27,326 nucleotides of DNA from CAYMFD01 sp964389475 (lineage in GTDB: Bacteria > Bacteroidota > Bacteroidia > Chitinophagales > Saprospiraceae): assembly GCA_964389475.1 (NCBI GenBank), contig CAYMFD010000042.1, positions 1 to 27,326 of the forward strand. Direction: 5' to 3'. Under the pieces are notes generated by a model, which saw only the letters and a list, made by a program, of their open reading frames with translations, had not been told where the DNA came from and ran no database searches. Position numbers and translations under genes: made by a program. Below, piece by piece: positions 6,801 to 13,455 of the stretch (within the stretch, counting starts at the first letter, position 1; every line of letters starts with the position of its first letter).

Positions 6801-7099
6801 CCCAGACAGAAGCAAAGCGACAGGCATTTTACTGGAAAGTAAAAATCAGTCAACGTCGACTACAAGTACTCAGTAAGAGATGGAAGTATATAGAGCTACT
6901 AAAGCAAGGTGAAAAGACCGTCACTGACATATATATCAGTCTACGTATAGAGCAGTCGGTAGCATCACAACATCTAGCGGAGCTCCGCAAGGCTAACCTA
7001 GTGATATCACGAAAAATAGGCGTACACGTCTACTACTCATTGGCAGAGGACAACCTAGCCAAGATTGCAACAGCCATCAATAAGTTTTTTGAAAAGTAG
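6797..7099 (+). CDS. ArsR-family winged-helix regulator
   Basis: This 100-residue protein has the winged-helix core of ArsR/SmtB regulators at residues 25-85: WKYIELLKQGEKTVTDIYIS, recognition helix QSVASQHLAELRKANLV, then the wing SRKIGVHVYYSLA. The ATG at 6797 overlaps the stop of the preceding gene (ATGA); a GTG at 6788 would add three residues. No cysteine is present, so the usual metal site of metal-sensing ArsR proteins is missing and it probably responds to another signal or only to its own concentration. It sits 79 bp before the serine recombinase gene and may control it. Confidence 0.75.
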   Translation: MTQTEAKRQAFYWKVKISQRRLQVLSKRWKYIELLKQGEKTVTDIYISLRIEQSVASQHLAELRKANLVISRKIGVHVYYSLAEDNLAKIATAINKFFEK

Positions 7100-7119
7100 A
7101 CATATAGCCGGACGACAGA

Positions 7120-7149
7120 TTGACTACTCGCGATGACATACTATCTTTA
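7120..7149 (+). promoter_or_regulatory. Probable promoter of the serine recombinase gene
   Basis: TTG (7120-7122), a 19 bp spacer and TATCTTTA (7142-7149) fit the Bacteroidota promoter with one mismatch in the -7 box. The start would be near 7157, about 20 bases before the recombinase ATG. The recombinase could therefore be expressed apart from the cassette. Confidence 0.45.
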
Positions 7150-7178
7150 ATTGCCCAGGCATTCACTAATTCGCAGCT

Positions 7179-8765
7179 ATGCAGCCCACGAAGCACTTCC
7201 TCTATACTCGATGCTCTACCGAAGAGCAAGGCAAAAATGGATTCTCCCACCAGTACCAGCTCGAAGAACTGCAGCAGCTCGTACCTGGTACCTGTGTCTC
7301 GGTGTTCAGTGATACCATTACCGGTACCACCTTCGTCCGACCCCAGCTCGACCAACTCATCCGACTCTGCGAAAAGCACCGAGGAATAGTCTCACACATA
7401 TGGGTACAGCGATGGGATAGATTTGGCCGTGACCTGGCAGACGGCTTGATGCTTATACGTCGTCTTACAGAGGCTGGGGTAGAGGTCAATTGCCCAGCTG
7501 AGTTTATTGATTTCACCAGTGATGACTGGGTCATTATGCTTAGTCTCAAGCTAGGATTCGCGCAGGTAGAATCCATGCGTATATCTACTCGTACTCGCAA
7601 TGGTATCAGAGCAGCACTTAATGCTGGCTTCTATACGGCATCAGCACCATTTGGTTATATACGCCAAGAGTCAGAGCACCGCAAGTCAGGTGGCAAGCGA
7701 CGCCGAATATTGGTACCAGATCCTGTGACATCAATCTTTGTCAAGGATATATTCAATCGCTATGTCAAAGGAGAAACTAGATCAAGTATATGGGAGGATT
7801 ACCGCAAAAAGTTAGAGCTAGAGAGATCATCGTTCTATGTCATATTTCAGAGGCCAGTGTATGCAGGTCTCATTATTGTCGATGGTAACATTATCAAAGC
7901 TGTACATCAGCCTATCATATCGATAGCCACCTACAACAGAGCTCAGGAGATCCTAGCAACCGAAGGTGAACGATACAAACCACGTATCAATCCGACTAGA
8001 AAGTGTCATGACATCACAGACTTCTACGCCAAAGGCATTATACTAGATCCTCAGGGTAGGCATATGACAGCCAGCTATAGCAAGGGCAAGGCTGGCAAGT
8101 ACTACGGATACTATCGCACCGTCAAAGGAAAGGACAAGCAGAACCTCAGTAGCAACATCGCACATAAAGCCATCACCGCAGCGCTAGACACCATAAGCAT
8201 GGCATTGACCTCTGACGACATTGATACTATCAATCGCAAGGTGACCGAATTACTAGCTCCAGACATAGCGTCGCTCGAACAGCAAAAGCAACTAATCAAA
8301 AAGCTCCAAAAACGATTACGCAGACTGGATGATGACTATCTAGATAGCAAGATAGGAGCCTCCGATTATCAGATATTGAAGGCAAAAATTGCGCAAGATC
8401 TCACTACCACTGAGCAGAGTTCGAACACCCTACAAGAGGCCCTTACCTCTATCCCAAAGTTCACCGCTGAACATGCTAGAACCTTTGCAAACATGGGCCT
8501 CACGCTTGATCGACTTGACGCCACAGGTAAAGCTCAACTCCTCAGATCAGTCTTTCCTGAGCACTTTTTCATCAATAAGGAAGACCGGACAGTTCGAACA
8601 CCCTACATAAATCAATTTCTTTCCGTATCTAACTTAGAATCAGTCACTTACGGGCAAAAAAAATGCCGAAAGAATGGCGTTTTAACCATTTTTCCGGCAT
8701 GGGGTGGAAGACGGGATTCGAACCCGCGACCCTCGGTACCACAAACCGATGCTCTAACCAACTGA
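7179..8765 (+). CDS. Large serine recombinase (integrase) whose frame ends inside tRNA-His
   Basis: Residues 1-140 are the resolvase catalytic domain: YTRCSTEEQ with nucleophile S13 and R11, and the WDRFGRD motif with R81 and R84. The recombinase domain follows (about 145-265, AGFYTASAPFGYIRQ to RAQEIL), then the zinc-ribbon position (about 276-315) and a coiled coil (about 365-410). The zinc-ribbon cysteines are absent; only C276 is found there. The family-like part ends near residue 485-495 (VRTPYINQF). After that the frame reads through the hairpin at 8656-8700 and into tRNA-His on the other strand; residues 509-528 are antisense tRNA and the TGA at 8763-8765 is inside the tRNA gene. It is the last gene of the cassette and should carry out integration and excision at this tRNA. 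Confidence 0.88.
   Translation: MQPTKHFLYTRCSTEEQGKNGFSHQYQLEELQQLVPGTCVSVFSDTITGTTFVRPQLDQLIRLCEKHRGIVSHIWVQRWDRFGRDLADGLMLIRRLTEAGVEVNCPAEFIDFTSDDWVIMLSLKLGFAQVESMRISTRTRNGIRAALNAGFYTASAPFGYIRQESEHRKSGGKRRRILVPDPVTSIFVKDIFNRYVKGETRSSIWEDYRKKLELERSSFYVIFQRPVYAGLIIVDGNIIKAVHQPIISIATYNRAQEILATEGERYKPRINPTRKCHDITDFYAKGIILDPQGRHMTASYSKGKAGKYYGYYRTVKGKDKQNLSSNIAHKAITAALDTISMALTSDDIDTINRKVTELLAPDIASLEQQKQLIKKLQKRLRRLDDDYLDSKIGASDYQILKAKIAQDLTTTEQSSNTLQEALTSIPKFTAEHARTFANMGLTLDRLDATGKAQLLRSVFPEHFFINKEDRTVRTPYINQFLSVSNLESVTYGQKKCRKNGVLTIFPAWGGRRDSNPRPSVPQTDALTN
8656..8700 (-). terminator. Intrinsic terminator of tRNA-His
   Basis: The arms 8663-8677 and 8686-8700 pair over 15 bases with one bulge, around an 8 base loop, and are followed on the - strand by eight T (8663-8656). 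The stem begins at the last base of the tRNA CCA end. The same DNA encodes residues 495-508 of the serine recombinase frame on the other strand. Whether it came from the host or with the element is open. Confidence 0.8.
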
Positions 8766-8777
8766 GCTACAACCACC
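8700..8777 (-). tRNA. tRNA-His (GTG anticodon)
   Basis: The cloverleaf is read from 8777 leftwards. It has the extra G at position -1 that is typical of tRNA-His, T8-A9, a D stem GCTC, anticodon stem TCGGT/ACCGA with loop TTGTGGT (anticodon GTG), variable loop GGGTC, T arm GCGGG-TTCGAAT-CCCGT, discriminator C73 and an encoded CCA. The acceptor arms are GTGGTTG and CTTCCAC: positions 5-68 and 6-67 are adjacent U-U pairs. The promoter and 5' half look normal. The 3' half faces the serine-recombinase element and could have been supplied by it on integration. Confidence 0.92.
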
Positions 8778-8804
8778 ATTTTGCCTCTATTCCTAAAGGC
8801 GGTG

Positions 8805-8836
8805 CAAAAGTAAACAAATTACTTTCTGCCTGCAAT
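8805..8836 (-). promoter_or_regulatory. Promoter of tRNA-His
   Basis: On the - strand ATTG (8836-8833), a 20 bp spacer and TACTTTTG (8812-8805) match the Bacteroidota promoter with an exact -7 box. The expected start is about 20 bases before the tRNA 5' end. Confidence 0.65.
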
Positions 8837-8856
8837 TAGAATGAGACGAGTATTGA

Positions 8857-9642
8857 TCATTTTTCTGGAGTAAGGTCTGGCTTAAGCGTAAAGACCCGTG
8901 TCACAGGTGACTGAGGCGCTGCCACTGGCTTGCCTGACTTGTCGACTAGCTGAAGCGTTATCTTGTTTTCGCCCATAGGTAGACCCTCGATATAGTATGG
9001 CTGCCAAGTAGGCAATATATGCTTCTCACCATTTATATCCGCTTGTACATCGTGCTTGTCCATATCGACATTGGCTAGGTACCAGTCTAGCATCACCTTC
9101 TTAGTATCATCACCTACGTATGTACCCTTAGGCCGACTATAGAATATCATGGGATCCTTCACGTCCTCAGCAGCGGTTATGCCTTTGTCCGCTACGACTA
9201 TCTTTTGTATAACGGATGCTGCTTCTGTCTTGATAGACTCATGATACGACCGACTTAAGAAGGCACACAGGTAGTGCTCACCATCAGGCAGGTCATAGTC
9301 AAAACTAGCCTCATACTTTGCCGCATAAGGACTGTTATTGACGATTAGATGTATGTGCTGGCCTTTGCCACTATTAGCACACATCTTACTAGCCGCATCT
9401 GGAGTCTGGATTCCTAGTTCGTAGTTGGCCACTTCGAAATCAAACTTGCCAGCCTTGTAAGTCATATCGACAATCTTGGCATCTTGGTACTCAGTACTAG
9501 CATCGAATGGCGTTAGTTTATACTTACTAGCACTCTCGACTTTTGATGGTTGCGCCATTTCTTCAGCGGATTGAGGACTAGCCTTGTCACCTTTACAGGC
9601 AACAAAAGCAAGAGGTAGTAAGAGTAGGATTAGTCTTTTCAT
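8857..9642 (-). CDS. Predicted lipoprotein, DUF4399-like
   Basis: This 261-residue protein starts with a lipoprotein signal peptide (MKRLILLLLPLAFVACK, lipidated cysteine C16) and then a low-complexity linker. The middle part has GKGQHIHLIVNNSPY and DLPDGEHYLCAFLSRSYHESIK, a His/Leu pattern that resembles the copper/His-rich beta-sandwich proteins annotated as DUF4399; this match is tentative. The C-terminal part is a second beta-rich repeat-like segment ending GENKITLQLVDKSGKPV. It is probably anchored in the inner leaflet of the outer membrane or exposed on the surface. It is a single gene upstream of tRNA-His on the same strand, without obvious functional partners. The role is unknown. Confidence 0.75.
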   Translation of the reverse strand: MKRLILLLLPLAFVACKGDKASPQSAEEMAQPSKVESASKYKLTPFDASTEYQDAKIVDMTYKAGKFDFEVANYELGIQTPDAASKMCANSGKGQHIHLIVNNSPYAAKYEASFDYDLPDGEHYLCAFLSRSYHESIKTEAASVIQKIVVADKGITAAEDVKDPMIFYSRPKGTYVGDDTKKVMLDWYLANVDMDKHDVQADINGEKHILPTWQPYYIEGLPMGENKITLQLVDKSGKPVAAPQSPVTRVFTLKPDLTPEK

Positions 9643-9660
9643 AATGTTTTTATTTGTGAG

Positions 9661-9688
9661 TAAAGATACAGTTCACCTTAATGATACA
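9661..9688 (-). promoter_or_regulatory. Possible promoter of the lipoprotein gene
   Basis: On the - strand TTG (9688-9686), a 17 bp spacer and TATCTTTA (9668-9661) precede the lipoprotein ATG by about 20 bp. The spacer is short and the -7 box has one mismatch, so this is a weak call. Confidence 0.35.
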
Positions 9689-9787
9689 AGTATGAGGGGT
9701 ATTGAGTTCTAGTGAGATGTAAATTCTATGAAGGTCAAAAAGCCCAGGCAATGAGTATTTCGTAGTTGCATCAGCTTAATCACTAAC

Positions 9788-9822
9788 AAAAAGAGTCCGT
9801 GTCAACATGTGACACGGACTCT
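9788..9822 (-). terminator. Intrinsic terminator of the T9SS-secreted protein gene
   Basis: AGAGTCCGTGTCA (9792-9804) pairs perfectly with TGACACGGACTCT (9810-9822) around a 5 base loop. On the - strand the stem is followed by five T (9792-9788). It lies 43 bp after the stop codon of the upstream gene. Confidence 0.85.
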
Positions 9823-9865
9823 CTAGTCATTATAGATTTGCTACAATTAGCAGCAACTATATTTC

Positions 9866-12307
9866 TTACTCAAGTATGAGTACTTTTCTTGAAGTAACAC
9901 CGGCATCTGTACGGATCTTAACTACGTAAGAACCAGCAGACAATCCGTCGATATCCATCTTTACAGTCTCAGACTTAACATTGTTAAAGTTCTGTACTGC
10001 AGCTACCTTACCTGTAACATCTACTAGTGAGATCTGTACTTCTTCACTAGCCTCCTCGAGGTTGAGCTCAACATTGATAAAGTCACTTGCAGGGTTAGGG
10101 AAGATACCTGATACTACTGCATCATTGATTTCCTCATTGCTTGATGTTACCGTTTCAATTGTCAATGGCATATACGCTGCTAAGTTCTGAGCATTAGTCC
10201 ATGTAAAGACTCTTTCAGAAACTTCACCACCACCAGTAGCTATGAAACTACCGAACCTCGGGAAACCAAGTGTATCAGAAGCTAGCGCCATAGCAGAATA
10301 GTCAAAATCGACGAAGTCATCTGTACCAGCAGCTTTAAATCTTATCGCGTAGTCTAGTGGGTCTAGAGACTGCACGTGTGCCATTACTAGAACATTAGAG
10401 CCACTTGGGATAGTCTCTACGTCATCCGGATCGAAGCTAACACCAAAGTCTCCAAGATCAGCGCTTGAGCTCTCGACCTCGATAAACTCCTCTGCAATTA
10501 GTTCTCTCTCCTCAGGTTGAACCGCACCATCACCATTATCATCAAAGAAAGTAAAGACCTGGAAGTTTACGTCTGCGATAAACTCAGTAACATCGTTAGT
10601 ACCACCTTGGAAGGCGAGACCAGCACGAACAGAAATAGGGTTAGCCTCATTTACTACATAGTAGTAGTTACCGTACGAGATAGATGTTAAAGTAGGACCT
10701 CCGAAATTACCAAGGTCTTCTCCTAACTCTGCTTCTGAAAGCGTCTTAGAGAACACCTCATTAGTCGAAGGTGTTATCTGCCAAGTACGTGATCTAGGCT
10801 CGATCGGTGTGATTGTATTGTTAGGCGAGTTAACCGTGTATCGTGTCGTGTACGAACCTGGAGCTAGGCTAGTCATATCAAAAATGTCAGTGAATGCTCT
10901 GTTCTCATCTAAAAAACATGACTCAATAGTACCATAATCTTGAGTTGTAGTAAACATCACATTACCTGCACCATCTAGGACTTCTGCTGTTACAGTTACA
11001 TCATCAGCTCCGAAGTTACCGAAGTTCTCTACATCGATAAGGAATGGGTGCTGATCTAGTTGTGTAACAGGCGTACGGAAGTTAGGCGCAGAGGCAACGA
11101 AGTTATTATTACCCTGTACATCTACGTTTGCAACTTGAACAACATATACGTCATCGATCACCCAGAAGTAGTAACCTGCCGTATGGCGGAATCTGATCAA
11201 TAGTTCGTCTTGGCCTGCAGCATCGCAAAGAGATACTCTTTGTGTTTCGATGACGATTGGGCCAGCTTGCTCGATATCAACATTAATCTCAGTAGTATCC
11301 CATACAGTACCTCCATCATAAGAGTACTCTACGAAGTACTGCCCTAGGAAGTCCCTGACCTGCTGCTGAAACTGGATCTCTAGGTCACCACCAGCAACAC
11401 CAGAAATATCAATAGAAGGCGACGTTACGACACCATTACAACGTTGAGCCTCGTCTAAAAAGAACCCATTAAATCCTACACATGGGCAATCGCCAGTACC
11501 GAACAAGATATCACCAGTCGCAGGGTCTCTATTACCAGCATTGTCTAAGAAATCTGAATCAAATACTAGAGCTCCATCGCATGCTGAATTCGTCAATGCA
11601 TAACCAAAGTTACCAGTACGGTTACCGTTTGCGTCAGTGGTACCACCTGTAATGGCACCTGCTCCCATGTAACCATCTTCGTTGTACTCCCAGCCATTAC
11701 CTGCGACAGACCATCCATCAAGACCATCAGCGAAAGTAGTACCCCATACAGCATTAGCTGGAGCCTCTGGCATACAGTTAATGTCATAAGTACCAGATAC
11801 AACATCGCCATTACCGATAGCCATCTTGATCTCATTACATCTCTCTAGAGAAAGTGAGAATACAGGCATAGTGGATGTAGTAGAGTTACCTCTAGGTGCT
11901 ACCTGAATCTCATAATCCCGATCAGCACTATTAGGACAAACCATAAGTGCAGTAGCGCCGTCTAGGTTAAGACTAGCTTGAAACGCATTACAGACGAATG
12001 TTCTATCTGTAAGTACAATCTTACCAGCAACATCGGTTGAGACAGCCTGACATGCGTCAGCTTCAGAACCAGCGTTACCGTCAGCATCGAAATTAGCATC
12101 ACCATCTTCGGCGATAACAATCTCTCCAGAAACTACAGTTCCTCCATCATTTTGACCAAAAAGACCAATGACAGCAGGTGTCTCTCCAGCGATTGATGCT
12201 GGTGCATCTACCGAAAAGGTAGCTTGAGCAGTCAAGTCAGTGCTTACGATAAGCCCAAAGACTGCCAGAAGTGAAAAAGTAAACTTTCTTGTAAAAAGAA
12301 TCCTCAT
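9866..12307 (-). CDS. Secreted PA-domain protein with type IX secretion sorting domain
   Basis: The start is set at 12307 (MRILFTRKFTFSLLAVFGL), which gives a clean signal peptide ending near TAQ; the frame is open for 14 more codons. The 813-residue protein has a protease-associated (PA) domain at about 90-185 (GKIVLTDRTFVCNAF, ATALMVCPN), a jelly-roll/MAM-like region at about 190-395 (WGTTFADGLDGWSVAG to YYFWVIDDVYVV), a CARDB-like beta domain, an acidic loop DDNGDGAVQPEE that looks calcium-binding, and a C-terminal T9SS type A sorting domain (GIFPNPASDFINVEL, GLSAGSYVVKI, SRKVLILE). It should be exported, passed through the outer membrane and attached to the surface. No peptidase domain accompanies the PA domain. 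The gene is monocistronic, with its own promoter and terminator. Confidence 0.88.
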   Translation of the reverse strand: MRILFTRKFTFSLLAVFGLIVSTDLTAQATFSVDAPASIAGETPAVIGLFGQNDGGTVVSGEIVIAEDGDANFDADGNAGSEADACQAVSTDVAGKIVLTDRTFVCNAFQASLNLDGATALMVCPNSADRDYEIQVAPRGNSTTSTMPVFSLSLERCNEIKMAIGNGDVVSGTYDINCMPEAPANAVWGTTFADGLDGWSVAGNGWEYNEDGYMGAGAITGGTTDANGNRTGNFGYALTNSACDGALVFDSDFLDNAGNRDPATGDILFGTGDCPCVGFNGFFLDEAQRCNGVVTSPSIDISGVAGGDLEIQFQQQVRDFLGQYFVEYSYDGGTVWDTTEINVDIEQAGPIVIETQRVSLCDAAGQDELLIRFRHTAGYYFWVIDDVYVVQVANVDVQGNNNFVASAPNFRTPVTQLDQHPFLIDVENFGNFGADDVTVTAEVLDGAGNVMFTTTQDYGTIESCFLDENRAFTDIFDMTSLAPGSYTTRYTVNSPNNTITPIEPRSRTWQITPSTNEVFSKTLSEAELGEDLGNFGGPTLTSISYGNYYYVVNEANPISVRAGLAFQGGTNDVTEFIADVNFQVFTFFDDNGDGAVQPEERELIAEEFIEVESSSADLGDFGVSFDPDDVETIPSGSNVLVMAHVQSLDPLDYAIRFKAAGTDDFVDFDYSAMALASDTLGFPRFGSFIATGGGEVSERVFTWTNAQNLAAYMPLTIETVTSSNEEINDAVVSGIFPNPASDFINVELNLEEASEEVQISLVDVTGKVAAVQNFNNVKSETVKMDIDGLSAGSYVVKIRTDAGVTSRKVLILE

Positions 12308-12391
12308 AGTTACAGTTTTAGTGTTAGTTCTAATGTTAAAAAGTACCATTCACGGGATGCCAAGACAACTCGTGAGGAGGCGTGTAGCGGT

Positions 12392-12423
12392 CAAATGTAG
12401 TAATATCGCAAAACATCCGCAAT
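12392..12423 (-). promoter_or_regulatory. Promoter of the T9SS-secreted protein gene
   Basis: On the - strand ATTG (12423-12420), a 20 bp spacer and TACATTTG (12399-12392), an exact TAnnTTTG box with the same spacing as the tRNA-His promoter. The leader before the chosen ATG would be about 77 bases. Confidence 0.65.
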
Positions 12424-12516
12424 ATAGATCCACATAAAGTGATAAATGTACGTCCCTTAAGTCAATGCGCAGACAAGAGATTACGACATAGCGTACCTAG
12501 ACGACATTATATTCTA

Positions 12517-13455
12517 TTAAAAATCCTGAAGCCGTATAGGTGTGACACCCGTCACGCTACAGGCGATAGCACCTGCTCGTACCGCTAGATGGGGGAGTGC
12601 AGACCTCTTGTCGGCATGTACCATAGCCATAGCGCATGTCGCCAGTACAGCATCACCAGCACCACATACGTCTACGACCTTATCCTGTGATGCGGGTGCA
12701 TGAGTGCTAGCACTCGCATCGGTGTAGACTACACCATCAGCCCCGAGTGTAAGCAGTACTGTCTGCGCTGAGAGTAGTTGCATTATATAAGTTGCAGCCT
12801 CCTTTGCAGCGTCTATGCTGACAATAGGACGTCCTACGATGGCCTCGGCCTCTCGGCGATTGGGCTTAAAGAGGTCGACGCCTTTATAGTTGTCGATAAA
12901 CCTGAGCTTGGGATCGACCGCTGTAGAGATTGAGTGACTCTTGGCGAAGGCAAGTATAGCATCTATACTCTCTGGCACAAGTACACCCTTATTGTAGTCC
13001 TGCAGGATCAACACGTCGATGTGTCGCTGCGCCTCTAGGTCCGATAGCCTACTCATCAGACTTGTGACGTCCCTAATATCATCTGTGGACTCTCGATCGA
13101 TACGGAGTAGGTGTTCGTCATTGCAGAGGACTCTAGTTTTGACAGTAGTCGGACGATCAGCATCTATAATCATGTGTGCATCGACATCTGTAGTCGATAG
13201 CAGGTCGACAAGCTCTCTACCTGCATCGTCGTCGCCTATCAGGCTGACTAGGCTCACATCAGCCCCTAATTGCTGACAGCTCAGTGCGACATTAGCCGCA
13301 CCACCCAACTTGGCTGTGATCTCATAATCTTGGAGCACAGGCACATCGGCCTCGGGTGACTGACGGACGGACTTGCCCACCATATATCGATCTAGCATCG
13401 CATCGCCGACTACGACTACGTGAGGACTACCCAGATTAAAATTAGGATCGTGCAT
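12517..13455 (-). CDS. rfaE1: PfkB-family D-glycero-D-manno-heptose-7-phosphate kinase (RfaE1/HldA type)
   Basis: This 312-residue PfkB/ribokinase-fold kinase has KLGGAANVAL (49-58), DYNKGVL (153-159), DPKL, FKPNRREAE, LTLGADGV and the active-site VDVCGAGDAV with the base D268. The GGAANVA, DYNKGVL and DPK/KPN combination is that of RfaE domain I, which phosphorylates heptose-7-phosphate at O-1 for ADP-heptose synthesis in the cytoplasm. The C-terminal adenylyltransferase domain of bifunctional HldE is absent, so a separate enzyme must supply it. The start at 13455 is preferred: the longer frame to 13542 lies inside waaA. It overlaps the end of waaA by 14 bp and is the last gene of the envelope operon, which supports an LPS-core role. 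A role in another sugar kinase reaction cannot be excluded. Confidence 0.8.
   Translation of the reverse strand: MHDPNFNLGSPHVVVVGDAMLDRYMVGKSVRQSPEADVPVLQDYEITAKLGGAANVALSCQQLGADVSLVSLIGDDDAGRELVDLLSTTDVDAHMIIDADRPTTVKTRVLCNDEHLLRIDRESTDDIRDVTSLMSRLSDLEAQRHIDVLILQDYNKGVLVPESIDAILAFAKSHSISTAVDPKLRFIDNYKGVDLFKPNRREAEAIVGRPIVSIDAAKEAATYIMQLLSAQTVLLTLGADGVVYTDASASTHAPASQDKVVDVCGAGDAVLATCAMAMVHADKRSALPHLAVRAGAIACSVTGVTPIRLQDF

Larger units (their letters stand above)
1..8699. mobile_element. Integrated accessory region: Mu-like prophage early genes plus serine-recombinase cassette
   Basis: Every gene left of tRNA-His is of mobile-element type: Mu-like transposase, ATPase, Ner-like and repressor genes (1-3956) and a + strand cassette ending in a large serine recombinase that abuts the tRNA (4561-8765). 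To the right the window turns into ordinary chromosomal genes. The right edge is placed at the tRNA 3' end by inference; it could lie up to about 45 bp further left if the hairpin at 8656-8700 is host DNA. The left edge is outside the window. The region may be one hybrid element or a Mu-like prophage inserted in or next to a serine-integrase element. In phage Mu the repressor lies beside the prophage end, which favours a boundary somewhere between about 4080 and 4300 and therefore two nested elements. Confidence 0.7.

Noticed and set aside
7120..7389. Frame starting TTRDDILSLIAQ before the recombinase
   Set aside because: The first part covers the predicted recombinase promoter and the rest is a serine-rich shadow of the recombinase gene.
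1..8655. Second copy of the tRNA-His 3' end as left attachment site
   Set aside because: Reading the region by eye showed no second copy; the left site must be outside the window if it exists.
8703..8765. RRDSNPRPSVPQTDALTN as a protein motif
   Set aside because: This is the antisense translation of a tRNA, a known source of false domains; it is reported as a junction effect, not as a function.
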